A stretch of DNA of 64,000 bases from Myxococcales bacterium (lineage in GTDB: Bacteria > Myxococcota_A > Polyangia > Polyangiales > Polyangiaceae). The stretch lies in the NCBI GenBank assembly GCA_016191785.1, contig JACPVJ010000119.1:1-64000 (forward strand), written 5' to 3'. The notes below the pieces were generated by a model. The model had not been told where the DNA came from and ran no database searches. It saw nothing but the letters and a program-made list of their open reading frames with translations. Below are positions 36,417 to 45,943 of this stretch, one piece after another (the stretch's first letter is position 1; every line of letters starts with the position of its first letter). A program made the translations under genes and the position numbers.

Positions 36417-39400
36417 TCATACCGGGTTCGGGGCGTGACGCGCAGGCTTCTCGCTCGCCAGCGCTTTCAGCACCGCGCCGGTCGGCGTGTTCCGTGCCGC
36501 GATCTTCGCCGGCGGCCCTTCCGCGACGATGCGCCCGCCGCGCTCACCGCCGTCGGGGCCCAGCTCGACGACCCAGTCGGCCCCGGCGATGACCAGCGGG
36601 TGGTGCTCGATCACCACCACCGTATCGCCGCGCTCGACCAGCCGGCTGAGCACGGCGACCAGCTTCTCGACGTCGGCCAGGTGGAGCCCGGTGGTCGGTT
36701 CGTCCAGAACGTAGAGCGTGGGTTGGTGGCGCACGGTGGCGGTCAGCTCGGCCGACAACTTCAGGCGTTGCGCCTCGCCGCCTGACAGCGTGTGCGAACC
36801 CTGGCCGAGGTGCACGTAGCCCGCGCCCAGATCGGCCAGCGTGCGCAGCGGCGCGGCGATGCGCGGGTGGTTCCCGAACACACGAGCGGCCTCTTCCGCC
36901 GTGAGGTCCAGCACCTCGCCCACGCTCAGGCCCGCGTATGTCACTCCGAGTGTGCTGGGCTCGAAGCGCTGGCCGCCGCACGCCGCGCAGGGCGCGATCA
37001 CGTCCGGCAAGAAGCTCATCTCGTGGCTGATCACGCCCTGGCCCTCGCAGGTCTCGCAGCGCCCGCCCTTCGGCGTGTTGAACGAGAAACGAGAGGCGTC
37101 GAACCCTGCCACCTGCGCGTCGGGCGTCCGCGCCCAGACGCGGCGGATCTCGTCCCAGATCCCAAGGAACGTCGCAGGCACCGAGCGCGGCGTGCGCCCG
37201 ATGGGCGATTGATCCACCGCCACGGCGCGGAGCAGCGGCCCGAGCCCGGTCAGATCGGTGTGCGCGCCCGCGGGCTCGGTCGACAGTCCGAGGGCGACCC
37301 GGGCCGCCGGCAAGAGCACCCGGCGAATCAGCGTGCTCTTGCCCGAGCCGCTGACCCCCGCGATCACGCTCAGCCGACCGAGCGGCAACGAGAGGTCCAC
37401 CTGCTTCAGGTTGTGCTCCCGCGCGCCGCGGAGCAGCAGGCGTGGCGCTGCCCGCGCGACCGGCAGCGCGGTGCGGATCCGCGGGGCCGAGGACAGCACG
37501 CGACCGGTCGGGGAATCGGGATGCGCCAGCACCACCGGAGGCGGGCCGGCGGCCATCACCTTTCCGCCGCGGGCGCCGCCGCCCGGGCCGAGATCGATCA
37601 GGTGATCGGCGGCGCGGATCGTGTCGGCGTCGTGCTCGACCACCAGCACGGTCGAGCCGAGGTCCACCAAATCGCGGAGGTTGTCGAGCAGGCGCCGCGT
37701 GTCTCGCGGGTGGAGCCCGATGGTCGGCTCGTCGAGCACGTAGAGCGCGCCGGTGAGCCCGGCGCCGAGCTGCGCGGACAAGCGCAAGCGCTGCATCTCG
37801 CCGCCCGAGAGGGTCGACGACGCTCGATCGAGTGACAGGTAGTCCAGGCCCACTCGCACCAAGAACTCGAGACGGCGCACCAGCTCGGTGGTCACTGGCC
37901 CGGCCACCCGGGCCGCGTCCGTGCCGAAGCGCCAGCTCTTCACCTGTGCGAGCGCCGCGCCCACCGAGCGCTGCACCACCTCGTGATAGCGCTGGCCCGA
38001 GACCCGCACGGCTCGCGGCAGCGGTGACAGCCGCGCGCCGGCACACTCGGGGCAGACCACCTGCTCGGGCTCGCGTCGGCGCCACGTCACCTCGACCACG
38101 CCCAGGCCCTCGCATTTTGCGCAGCGACCCTGCGCGGTCGCGAAGGAGAACCAGCGGGGATCCAGCTCGGGCACCGCCAGGCCACAGCGCGGGCACGCGC
38201 CCTGGGTCGAGAGCAGGCGCTCGCTGCCGTCCGCGCGTCGCAGCTTCACGGCGCCGTTGCCCCAGCGCAAGGTCCGCATCAAGAGCTCGCGAGACAGCGC
38301 CCGCGGTCGCGGAACCTCGCCCATCACCAGATCGATGGTGTGCTCGCTCGTCTTCTTCAGCCGCGGCGGCTGGTCCGTCGAGACGCGCTCGCCGTCGCAG
38401 AGCGCGTGCTCGATGCCGTCCCGCGCGGCAGCGGTGAAGACGTCCAGGTACAGGCCCTTGCGGGCGCGCACCACCGGGGCAAGCAGCGAAAAGCCGCGCT
38501 TCTCTCCCTGCGCCAGACCGAGCACCGTGTCCGGGTCGGTGCGCGCGATGGGCTCGTCGTGATCGGGGCAGTGCGGCGTCCCGAGCTTGGCGAAGAGCAG
38601 GCGCAGGTAGTGCGCGACCTCGGTGACCGTGGCCACGGTCGAGAGCGCGCCGGCGCGGCTGGTGCGCTGCTCGAGGGCGATTGAAGGCGGCACGCCGCTG
38701 ACGCGATCGACGTCCGGTCGCGGTAGGGTGGGCAAGAACTGGCGCGCGTAGGGGGTCAGCGTCTCGAGGAAGCGCCGTTGGCCTTCGGCGAAGACCACGT
38801 CGAACGCCAGCGTGCTCTTGCCCGAGCCGCTGGGCCCGGTGACCACGCTGAGCGCGCCGTGGGGGATCTGCACCGAGACGTCGCGCAGGTTGTGCTCGCG
38901 CGCGCGCTCGACGCCCAGCACACGCGCTCTAGGCTCGGGGCGTCGCCGGGCCTGGACCCCGAGCGGCTGACCCCGCGCGGCCAGCGCCCGGCCGGTGCGC
39001 GTCTCGGTGATCTCGTCGGGCCGCCCCGTCGCGACCACGCGGCCGCCGTCGGCGCCGGCGCCGGGCCCGAGATCGATCACGTAGTCGGCAGCGGCGATCA
39101 GATCGAGATCGTGCTCGACCACGATCACGCTCCCCCCCGCGTTCACGATCACGTCCAGCGCACCGAGCACGGCCTGCACCTCGTCGGCGTGCAGCCCAGC
39201 GCTCGGCTCGTCGAGGACGAACAGCGCGCCGGCGTGCTTCTCGGCGAGCACCCGCGCCAGCTTGAGGCGCTGGGCCTCACCCCCCGACAGCGTGGACAGC
39301 GGTTGCCCGAGGCGCAGGTACCCGAGCCCGAGGCGCGCCACCGGCCCGAGCGCCCGCGCGATGGCGACCTCCGGAAAACGCTCGAGGGTCTCGCTGACGG

Positions 39401-41699
39401 TTCCGTCCAGGACGTCCGAGATGGTCAGCCCGCGATGCTCCACCGCGAGGACCTCGTCCTTGAAGCGGCGGCCGCGGCACACCGGGCAGACCAGGCGCAC
39501 GTCGGCCAAGAACTGCATCTCGACGGTCTCGAAGCCCTCGCCGGCGCAGGTGTCGCAGCGCCCAGCCTGCACGTTGAACGAGAAGTGCGCCGCGGTGAGC
39601 TGCCGGGCCTGGGCGGCGGGCTCCTTGGCGAAGGCGCTGCGGATCACGTCCCACGCCTTGGTGTAGGTCGCCGCGTTGCCGCGCGAGGTGCGGCCGAGCG
39701 GCGCCTGATCGACCAGCGCCGCGCTCTTCAGCTGCTCGATCCCGTCGATGCCGTCGTGGGGGCCGGGCGGCGCGACGTCGAGGGCGCCGAAGTGGCGCGC
39801 CAGGGCCCGGTAGACCACGTCCACCGCGAGCGTGCTCTTGCCCGAGCCGCTGACGCCGGTGACGGCCAAGAGCACGCCGAGCGGGATGTCCACGTTCACG
39901 CCGGCGAGGTTGTTGGCCCGCGCGCCCTGCACGCGAAGCCAGCCGCGAGGCGCTCGCGGTGTGCGGTCGGGCGCGGTCGAGAACAGCGCGCGACGGGTGG
40001 CGCCGTCGAGCCGGGCGAGCTCGTGCGGTGCGCCGTCGGCCACGATGCGCCCGCCTTGGGCACCGGCCCCCGGCCCCAGCTCGATCACGCGACCGGCGGC
40101 GCGGATCACTGCCGGGTCGTGCTCCACGATCAGCACGGTGTTGTCCCGCTCGGCCAGCTCCGCGAAGATCTGGGTGAGCCCCTGCACGTCACTCGGATGC
40201 AGCCCGACCGTGGGCTCGTCGAGCACGAACAGCGCGTTGTGCAACGAGGTCCCGAGGGCCGCGGTCAGCGTCACGCGCTGGGCCTCGCCGCCCGAGAGGG
40301 TGCGCGCCTGGCGATCGAGGGTCAGGTAGCCGAGCCCGACCCGCTCCAGGTACTCGAGCCGGCTCTGGAGCTCGCGGCGCGCGAGATCGCCCTGGCCCGT
40401 CGCGGTGGCGAGGTCGGCGACGAAGCGCCGCGCTTGGCGGATCTCCATCGCGTGCAGCTCCGCGATGTCGCGTCCACCGACGTGGTACCCGAGGGCGACC
40501 TCGCCGAGCCGTCGCCCCTGGCAGCGTCGACAGACGTCGTACGAGCGGTAGCGCGAGAGCAACACCCGGACGTGCATCTTGTACGTCCGGGTCTCGAGCC
40601 AGCGGAACCACCCGATCACGCCGGGGAAGCAGCCCTCGTCCCAGCTGCCGTCGCCCTCGATTACCAGCCGACGTTGTGGGTCGGTGAGCGCGCCCCAGGG
40701 CACGTCGAGCGGGACCCCGTGACGCCGGCAGAGCTTGGCGAGCTCGCTGCGCTCCCAGGTGGTGCTCTTGCCGGCCCACGGGCGGACCGCCCGCTGCTTG
40801 AGCGTGCGGCGCGGGTCAGGGACGACCTTGTCGAGATCGATGCCGATCGTGCGACCGAAGCCGCGGCACTCGGGGCACGCGCCCAGCGGCGACTCGTAGG
40901 AAAAGAGCCCGGGTCGGGGCGGCGACAGCCCGCGCGCGCACACGGGACACGACAGCCCGCGGCGCAGCAGGTGCCGGCACTCGCCGAGCCACACCCGTGC
41001 CGTGCCGTCGCCGCGGGCCCAGGCGCGCTCCAGCGCTGCGGACAGGCGCTTCAGGTCGCGATCGCCCAGCGCGATGCGGTCCACCAGCACGTCCAGCGTG
41101 GCGCCGGCCGCGAGCACCTCCGACGGCTTGAGCCGATCGATGTCCTCGACCTTCCCACCGGTGAGCAGGCGTCGATAGCCGTCGCGCGCCAGCTCTTCGC
41201 GCACCTCGAGGTAGCCCTCGACGCCGCCGTGAACGCGCAGCGGATAGCTGACCTGTGCGCGCTGCCCGGTGTGCTGGGCGACCAGCTCGCGCGCCGCCGC
41301 GTCGGGCGAGAGGGTGCGGGCCGGGACGCGGTGCTCGGGGCAGATCGGGACCGACTCGCGCACGAACAGCGCCGCGAGCCACGGCTCGAGATCCGCCATG
41401 GTCGCCACGGTGGAGCGCGAGCTCTTGATGGGAGCGCGCCGGTCGACCGCGATGCCCGCGGGCACGGGGTCGAGCGAGTGCATCGGCGGCCGCTCGAGCC
41501 GCTCGAGGAATTGCCGGGCGTAGGGGCTGAAGCTCTCGACGAAGCGCCGCTGGCCTTCGGCGTAGAGCGTGTCCATGGCCAGGCTGCTCTTGCCCGCGCC
41601 CGAGACGCCGGTCACGACCACCACTTGACCCGGCGACAGGTCGAGATCGACCCCGCTCAAGTTGTGAGTGCGGGCGCCGCGGAGCCGAGTCTCGAGCAT
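36417..41699 (-). CDS. uvrA: Double-length UvrA-family excinuclease ATPase (four ABC modules)
   Basis: 1760 residues from ATG 41699, about twice a normal UvrA (around 940). Two UvrA-like halves are fused, about 1-920 and 921-1760. Four Walker A motifs are present: VTGVSGAGKSS (near 28), VTGVSGSGKST (near 616), VTGPSGSGKST (near 956), IAGVSGSGKST (near 1453). Each ATPase has an LSGGEAQR or LSGGEMQR signature and a DEPT or DEPS Walker B. Zinc modules include CPVC..CPEC, CDTC..CPVC, CPRC..CAKC and CETC..CAAC. UvrA finds bulky DNA lesions and loads UvrB in nucleotide excision repair. A single chain could form a pseudo-dimer. Double-length UvrA is known in some bacteria; whether another, normal uvrA exists lies outside this window. 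Confidence 0.9.
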   Translation of the reverse strand: MLETRLRGARTHNLSGVDLDLSPGQVVVVTGVSGAGKSSLAMDTLYAEGQRRFVESFSPYARQFLERLERPPMHSLDPVPAGIAVDRRAPIKSSRSTVATMADLEPWLAALFVRESVPICPEHRVPARTLSPDAAARELVAQHTGQRAQVSYPLRVHGGVEGYLEVREELARDGYRRLLTGGKVEDIDRLKPSEVLAAGATLDVLVDRIALGDRDLKRLSAALERAWARGDGTARVWLGECRHLLRRGLSCPVCARGLSPPRPGLFSYESPLGACPECRGFGRTIGIDLDKVVPDPRRTLKQRAVRPWAGKSTTWERSELAKLCRRHGVPLDVPWGALTDPQRRLVIEGDGSWDEGCFPGVIGWFRWLETRTYKMHVRVLLSRYRSYDVCRRCQGRRLGEVALGYHVGGRDIAELHAMEIRQARRFVADLATATGQGDLARRELQSRLEYLERVGLGYLTLDRQARTLSGGEAQRVTLTAALGTSLHNALFVLDEPTVGLHPSDVQGLTQIFAELAERDNTVLIVEHDPAVIRAAGRVIELGPGAGAQGGRIVADGAPHELARLDGATRRALFSTAPDRTPRAPRGWLRVQGARANNLAGVNVDIPLGVLLAVTGVSGSGKSTLAVDVVYRALARHFGALDVAPPGPHDGIDGIEQLKSAALVDQAPLGRTSRGNAATYTKAWDVIRSAFAKEPAAQARQLTAAHFSFNVQAGRCDTCAGEGFETVEMQFLADVRLVCPVCRGRRFKDEVLAVEHRGLTISDVLDGTVSETLERFPEVAIARALGPVARLGLGYLRLGQPLSTLSGGEAQRLKLARVLAEKHAGALFVLDEPSAGLHADEVQAVLGALDVIVNAGGSVIVVEHDLDLIAAADYVIDLGPGAGADGGRVVATGRPDEITETRTGRALAARGQPLGVQARRRPEPRARVLGVERAREHNLRDVSVQIPHGALSVVTGPSGSGKSTLAFDVVFAEGQRRFLETLTPYARQFLPTLPRPDVDRVSGVPPSIALEQRTSRAGALSTVATVTEVAHYLRLLFAKLGTPHCPDHDEPIARTDPDTVLGLAQGEKRGFSLLAPVVRARKGLYLDVFTAAARDGIEHALCDGERVSTDQPPRLKKTSEHTIDLVMGEVPRPRALSRELLMRTLRWGNGAVKLRRADGSERLLSTQGACPRCGLAVPELDPRWFSFATAQGRCAKCEGLGVVEVTWRRREPEQVVCPECAGARLSPLPRAVRVSGQRYHEVVQRSVGAALAQVKSWRFGTDAARVAGPVTTELVRRLEFLVRVGLDYLSLDRASSTLSGGEMQRLRLSAQLGAGLTGALYVLDEPTIGLHPRDTRRLLDNLRDLVDLGSTVLVVEHDADTIRAADHLIDLGPGGGARGGKVMAAGPPPVVLAHPDSPTGRVLSSAPRIRTALPVARAAPRLLLRGAREHNLKQVDLSLPLGRLSVIAGVSGSGKSTLIRRVLLPAARVALGLSTEPAGAHTDLTGLGPLLRAVAVDQSPIGRTPRSVPATFLGIWDEIRRVWARTPDAQVAGFDASRFSFNTPKGGRCETCEGQGVISHEMSFLPDVIAPCAACGGQRFEPSTLGVTYAGLSVGEVLDLTAEEAARVFGNHPRIAAPLRTLADLGAGYVHLGQGSHTLSGGEAQRLKLSAELTATVRHQPTLYVLDEPTTGLHLADVEKLVAVLSRLVERGDTVVVIEHHPLVIAGADWVVELGPDGGERGGRIVAEGPPAKIAARNTPTGAVLKALASEKPARHAPNPV

Positions 41700-41795
41700 C
41701 GCGCTCGGGGGTGTAGGGCCAGTGGCCTTCGGCCGCCAGCGCCGACGAAATGATCGGTTGCGCTCGGGGGCGCGCGCGACCAATTTGGCGCGCCC

Positions 41796-42278
41796 ATGGC
41801 CAAAGGCGCGGACAAGAAGGAGCTCGGCGGCGACCGGTTGGTCAGCAAGAACCGCCGCGCGTTCTTCGACTACGAGGTGAGCGACACTCTCGAGGCCGGC
41901 CTGGTGCTGAGCGGCAGCGAGGTGCGCGCGCTGCGCGTGCAGGGCTGCGACCTGAGCGACGCGTGGGTGGACATCCAGCGCGGCGAGGCCTGGGTCAAGG
42001 GCATGGCCGTGCCGGTCTTGCCGCACGCGGCCTTCGGTCACGAAGAGAAGCGCAACCGCAAGCTGCTCTTGCACAAAGAGCAGATCGAGACCCTGCGTGG
42101 CGCCACCGAGCGCGAGGGCATGACGCTGATCGTCACCAAGTGCTACTTCAAGAACAACCACGCCAAGCTCGAGGTGGCGCTGGCTCGGGGCAAGAAGAAG
42201 CACGACAAGCGGCAGAGCATTCGCGAGCGGGACGCCACCCGCGAGGCGGCGCAGGCAATGAGGCGCGGGCGGAGATGA
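41796..42278 (+). CDS. smpB: SsrA-binding protein SmpB
   Basis: 160 residues. Family motifs are all present: KNRRAFFDYEVSDTLEAGLV, LSGSEVRALR, AWVDIQRGEAWVKG, RNRKLLLHKEQIETL, and the basic C-terminal tail GKKKHDKRQSIRERD. SmpB binds tmRNA and brings it to stalled ribosomes (trans-translation) in the cytoplasm. The start is 96 bp from the divergent uvrA gene. No tmRNA gene is recognisable in the window. Its stop overlaps the next gene by 4 bp (ATGA), so they are translationally coupled. Confidence 0.95.
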   Translation: MAKGADKKELGGDRLVSKNRRAFFDYEVSDTLEAGLVLSGSEVRALRVQGCDLSDAWVDIQRGEAWVKGMAVPVLPHAAFGHEEKRNRKLLLHKEQIETLRGATEREGMTLIVTKCYFKNNHAKLEVALARGKKKHDKRQSIRERDATREAAQAMRRGRR

Positions 42279-42526
42279 TCGAGTTCGCGTGGGCGCGTGG
42301 GGGCCGAGGCCGGCTGATCGAGACCAACGGGGACGTGGTCAGCGTGCAGTCGAGCCTGGCGTGCGCGCCGGGCACCCCCCTCGAGGGCGAGCTCGACGGC
42401 GTCACCTACCGCATCAAGGTGCGGTCGTGTCGGAAGCAGGGCGACGAGGCAGAGCTGCCCTTCCGTATCGAAGGCCGGTTTCAGAACCTGACCCGCGAGC
42501 AGCGGGCGCGCGTCTGCCAAGAGTGA
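42275..42526 (+). CDS. Small hypothetical protein coupled to smpB, PilZ-like in appearance
   Basis: 83 residues from ATG 42275, which overlaps the smpB stop (ATGA). It is a compact beta-rich protein: IEFAWARGGRGRLIETNGDV, GTPLEGELDGVTYRIKVRSC, FRIEGRFQNLTREQRARV. The PG.PLEG....Y.I.V..C and RF.NL pattern is reminiscent of a PilZ barrel, but the RxxxR and DxSxxG c-di-GMP motifs are not seen, so I do not call it PilZ. The link with smpB may reflect coupling only. Function unknown. Confidence 0.6.
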   Translation: MIEFAWARGGRGRLIETNGDVVSVQSSLACAPGTPLEGELDGVTYRIKVRSCRKQGDEAELPFRIEGRFQNLTREQRARVCQE

Positions 42527-42543
42527 TCTAGGCTGGCGCGGCG

Positions 42544-43713
42544 ATGCCCCGCCCGCCCCAGACCTCCGCCGCGACCTCCAGCCTCTCTGACCGCGTGTAC
42601 GGCGCGCTGCTCGACGAAGCGAAGCGCAGGCCGCCGCCCGTTCACCTCTTGAACGTCGGGGACACCTACCTCGAGCCGCTGCCCGCTGCCCGGGCCGAGG
42701 CCCAGCGCACGGCGGATCATCCGCGGCTGCACAACTATGCCGCGGTCCAAGGCGAGCCGGCGTTGCTCGACGCGATCATCGCTCGCACCGAGCGCGTGCA
42801 CGGCGTGGCGCTCGATCGCCAGAACGTGCAGGTGATGCCCGGGGCCACGGGCGGGTTCACGGTGGTGGCCACCGCGCTGCTCGAACCCGGAGACGAGGTG
42901 GTGCTGCTCTCGCCCTTCTGGCCGCTGATCCGCGGCATCGTGGCGTCGCGCTCGGCCCGGGCGGTCGAGCTGCCGTTCTACACCCGGCTCGGCGAGTCGA
43001 GCTTCGATCCCGATGCGGCGCTGGAGGCGGTCATCACCCCTCGCACCGTCGCGGTGTACGTCAACACGCCCAACAACCCCACGGGTCGCGTGCTCGACGA
43101 CGCGGTGGTCGGCGCCATCGCGCGCGTGGTCGAGCGGCACAACCTCTGGCTGTGGTGCGACGAAGCCTATGAAGAGCTGTGGTACGGCTCGGCTCGACCC
43201 GCGGCGCTGTGGGCGCGCGCCGATCTTCGAGAGCGCGCGGTGGCCTGTCACACGCTCTCGAAGAGTCACGCGCTGGCGGGCGCTCGCGTCGGCTTCACCC
43301 ACGGGCCGGCCAGCGCCATGCCGGCGATCCGAGGGGCGCAGACCTTCCTCACCTATTGCGCGCCCCGCCCGCTGCAGATCGGCGCCGCCCGTGCGCTTGC
43401 CGAGGGCGACGCATGGGTCGAGAGCACGCGTCAGCTCTACATTGCCGCGTCGCGCCAGGCGGCAGCGGCGCTCGGGGTCGAGCCCCCCGCCGGCGGCACG
43501 TTCCTCTTCTTCGACGCCCGGCGCTTCTTCCGCGACGGTGAGGACATCCACGGGTTCCTTCGCCGTTGCCTCGACGCGGGGGTGCTGCTCACGCCCGGCG
43601 CGGCCTCGGGCGCCGACTACGAATCCTGGGCGCGACTCTGCTTCACGGCGGTGCCCCCGGATCAGCTCGCCGACGCGCTCGAACGGCTGCGTCGGGCGCT
43701 CGCCGTCGCTTGA
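42544..43713 (+). CDS. Fold-type I aminotransferase (aspartate/alanine-like)
   Basis: 389 residues. Motifs: VQVMPGATGGFTVVATALL (phosphate cup), VNTPNNPTGRVLDDA, LWLWCDEAYEELWYG, and Schiff-base Lys240 in HTLSKSHALAGARVGF. The C-terminal substrate arginine context is SWARLCFTA. It is a different subgroup from the aminotransferase at 5673, which has SGLSK rather than TLSKS. It probably works on amino acids or cysteine-type substrates; the reaction cannot be fixed. It lies 17 bp after the smpB-linked gene, so it could be read from the same transcript. A strong hairpin follows its stop. Confidence 0.88.
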   Translation: MPRPPQTSAATSSLSDRVYGALLDEAKRRPPPVHLLNVGDTYLEPLPAARAEAQRTADHPRLHNYAAVQGEPALLDAIIARTERVHGVALDRQNVQVMPGATGGFTVVATALLEPGDEVVLLSPFWPLIRGIVASRSARAVELPFYTRLGESSFDPDAALEAVITPRTVAVYVNTPNNPTGRVLDDAVVGAIARVVERHNLWLWCDEAYEELWYGSARPAALWARADLRERAVACHTLSKSHALAGARVGFTHGPASAMPAIRGAQTFLTYCAPRPLQIGAARALAEGDAWVESTRQLYIAASRQAAAALGVEPPAGGTFLFFDARRFFRDGEDIHGFLRRCLDAGVLLTPGAASGADYESWARLCFTAVPPDQLADALERLRRALAVA

Positions 43714-43723
43714 CAGAGCTCCC

Positions 43724-43750
43724 CCCGGCGGTCACTGTTCGGCCGCCGGG
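43724..43750 (+). terminator. Hairpin after aminotransferase gene
   Basis: CCCGGCGG (43724-43731) pairs perfectly with CCGCCGGG (43743-43750) around an 11-nt loop. It is placed 10 bp after the aminotransferase stop and before the RBS of the next gene. There is no T-run, which is common for GC-rich genomes. It may act as a terminator or as an attenuating hairpin before the VWA-like gene. Confidence 0.5.
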
Positions 43751-43774
43751 CCGATCACCAGGGAGGCGCGCCGA

Positions 43775-44962
43775 ATGACCAAGATGAGGGGCTTTGGATG
43801 GGTGGCGCTGCTCGCCGCCATCGCGGGCGCGTGCAGCGCGAGCAGCGGCGGTGAGGACCAGCCGGCGTCCGGCGGCGCGGCGGGGCAAGCCGGCGCCGGG
43901 GGCTCGAGCATCGGCGGCGGGTCGTCCGGGGGCGGCAACTCGGGCAGCGGTGGGCTGGTGATCGACAGCGGAGTGGGCGGCGGCGGCAGCGGCGGGTTCG
44001 CGGGTGACGCCTGCGCCACCACCAGCGCCAAGGCTGCGGAGCCCACCGTGCTCCCCGCGGACATCATCTGGGCGGTCGATCAGTCCGGCAGCATGAACCA
44101 AGAGACGGCGTACGTTCAGAGCAAGATCAACGATTTCGCCAAGGCCATTGGCGCGAGCAACATCGACTATCACGTGGTGATGATCGCCTCGACCTCGGGG
44201 GGCAACGCGATCTGCGTCCCGGCTCCACTCTCGGGCGGCGCTTGCGGCAACGGGCCGCGCTTCCGCCTGGTCAACCAGGGCGTCGACAGCAATAACGCGC
44301 TCAACCTGATCATCAACCAATACTCGAAGTACTCGGACTTCTTGCGCCCGAACGCGACCAAGCACTTCGTGGTGGTGACCGACGACAACGCCACCGACGG
44401 GCCGATCAACTCGGCCGCTGCGTTCACCAGCGCGCTCGGCGGCCTGCAGCCCGCTGGCATGTTCTCCAAGTGGACGTTCCACTCGATCTACGCGTTCGGC
44501 ACGGTGCCGTTCGTCGGCTGCGTCGGAGCTTTTGGCACGGGTGCGGCGTTCGGCAAGGTCTACGAAGATCTGGTCAAGCAGACCAGCGGGGCGCAGGGCG
44601 AGATCTGCCTGGGCGACTGGACGGCCGTGTTCAACGCGATCAACAAGGCCGTGGTGGTCAGCACCAAGGTCGCCTGCGAGTACGACGTGCCCGCGCCGGA
44701 TCCGGGGCAGACCCTCGACCCGAACAAGGTCAACGTCGACTATCTGAACGGCGGCAAGCCCCCCGCGAACGCCATCCCCCGCGTGAACGATCTGGCGGGT
44801 TGCTCTTCGGGGGCCAGCCAGGGCGGCTGGTACTTCGACGACAACAAGAACCCGAAGAAGATCCTGCTCTGCCCCCAGACCTGCGCCGCGGTGCAGTCCG
44901 ACAGCGCGGCCAAGATCGAGGTGAAGTTCGGGTGCGAGAGCGTGTTCAAGCCGCCGGCGTGA
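43775..44962 (+). CDS. VWA-like adhesion lipoprotein
   Basis: 395 residues. ATG 43775 has GGGAGG 9 bp upstream. The lipoprotein signal is WVALLAAIAGACSASS, then a Gly/Ser spacer. The folded part has a von Willebrand A-type metal site: IIWAVDQSGSMNQET (DxSxS), with helix KINDFAKAIG. VVMIASTSGG and HFVVVTDDNATDGPI supply the later strands and the TD position. Cysteines (ICVPAPLSGGACG, CPQTCAAV) suggest disulphides. It is probably an outer-surface metal-dependent binding protein. Its stop codon abuts that of the convergent gene (TGATCA at the junction). Confidence 0.8.
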   Translation: MTKMRGFGWVALLAAIAGACSASSGGEDQPASGGAAGQAGAGGSSIGGGSSGGGNSGSGGLVIDSGVGGGGSGGFAGDACATTSAKAAEPTVLPADIIWAVDQSGSMNQETAYVQSKINDFAKAIGASNIDYHVVMIASTSGGNAICVPAPLSGGACGNGPRFRLVNQGVDSNNALNLIINQYSKYSDFLRPNATKHFVVVTDDNATDGPINSAAAFTSALGGLQPAGMFSKWTFHSIYAFGTVPFVGCVGAFGTGAAFGKVYEDLVKQTSGAQGEICLGDWTAVFNAINKAVVVSTKVACEYDVPAPDPGQTLDPNKVNVDYLNGGKPPANAIPRVNDLAGCSSGASQGGWYFDDNKNPKKILLCPQTCAAVQSDSAAKIEVKFGCESVFKPPA

Positions 44963-45943
44963 TCACAGCCGCCCGCGCCCATCGAGCGTGAAGCCCACGC
45001 TCAGACCGAGCCACGAGCCCCCCAAGCGATGCGAAGCGTTCGCGTCGTCGCGCACCGGCATGCGGCGCAGCACCGCGCCGAGCTCGGGCCCCACCGTCAG
45101 CTTCGCGTTTCGGCCCAGCCGAGGCTCGAGGCGTACCCGTGCCACGGCGCGCGCCGACCAGGTGTCGAGCTGCCCGTCGTCGCCGTCCACGCCGGAGACG
45201 CCGGTGAAGTGCACCGCGGCCGCACCCACCCCGAGCCCGAGCGCGAGGTCGGTGGTGCCGAGCAGGCGGAACGCGTGCTCGGGCGCGATCGACAGCTCGA
45301 GCCAGCGCACACTGGGCGAGCCCGAGAGGGGAGGCGTCGCGCCGAACAGCCAATTGGCCCCCACCTGCAGCCGACTGCCCGAATGGGTCCGCGCCTCCAT
45401 CGAGAGGCCCGGGCCCGCGAGCCAGAGCTCGCCCGCGCCGATGGCGGCCGCCGACAGGCGCGGCTCGAACAGCACCGCCGGCCACCGCCGGAGCTCTTCC
45501 AGCTGGGCCCGCTCGCGCTCGCGGCGAGCCTGCTCGGCCTCGAATGCGCGCTGTTCGAGCGAGCGCCGCTCCTTCAGATCGCCCACCAAGGCCGCAGCCG
45601 CCAGCGCGATGCGGCGCGCCAAGAGCTCCTTGACGTCCCGCGAATCGAGGCGACGGGCGCCGTAGAAGCCGCCCTTGTCCCAGAGCTCGATGCGCAACGT
45701 GTCGGGCGACGTGGCGAGCACGCGGAAGTAGACGGTGGGGCGCTTCTCGCCCTCGTCGCCGCGGCGGGGAGGAACCTCCGCGTCCGACAGCTCGATCTCG
45801 ACCAAGCGGCGCGTCAGGCGCGAGTCCACGTAGCGCTCTGCCTTCGAGCTGATCTCGACTATCACGCGCGGGCGGACCTGGCCCTGTGCCCACGCGGGCC
45901 AGAGCGCGAGCGCGAGCGCGAATGCCGGAGCGACGACCGGGCT
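44963..45943 (-). CDS. Probable outer-membrane protein of the ECF sigma operon, start unclear
   Basis: The reading frame begins around the stop of the preceding gene with SSPVVAPAFALALALWPAWA, a good signal peptide. However, I find no ATG, GTG, TTG or CTG in frame near it, so the listed start is provisional. The frame stays open far upstream inside the neighbouring gene. The N-terminal domain (PRVIVEISSKAERYVDSRLT, TVYFRVLATSPDTLRIELWD, ARRIALAAAALVGDLKERR) is followed by a charged helix. A barrel-like region comes last (GSRLQVGANWLFGATPPLSG, RWLELSIAPEHAFRLLG, DLALGLGVGAAAVHFTG), ending LGLSVGFTLDGRGRL. It may be the end effector of the sigma/TPR operon; function unknown. Confidence 0.65.
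   Translation of the reverse strand, partial: SPVVAPAFALALALWPAWAQGQVRPRVIVEISSKAERYVDSRLTRRLVEIELSDAEVPPRRGDEGEKRPTVYFRVLATSPDTLRIELWDKGGFYGARRLDSRDVKELLARRIALAAAALVGDLKERRSLEQRAFEAEQARRERERAQLEELRRWPAVLFEPRLSAAAIGAGELWLAGPGLSMEARTHSGSRLQVGANWLFGATPPLSGSPSVRWLELSIAPEHAFRLLGTTDLALGLGVGAAAVHFTGVSGVDGDDGQLDTWSARAVARVRLEPRLGRNAKLTVGPELGAVLRRMPVRDDANASHRLGGSWLGLSVGFTLDGRGRL

Noticed and set aside
38778..41753. 991-residue open frame opposite uvrA
   Set aside because: Composition is Arg/Gly/Glu/His-rich shadow coding. The minus strand has four intact ATPase motifs.
41700..41795. tmRNA or small RNA next to smpB
   Set aside because: The 96-bp gap is too short for tmRNA and shows no tRNA-like ends or tag sequence.
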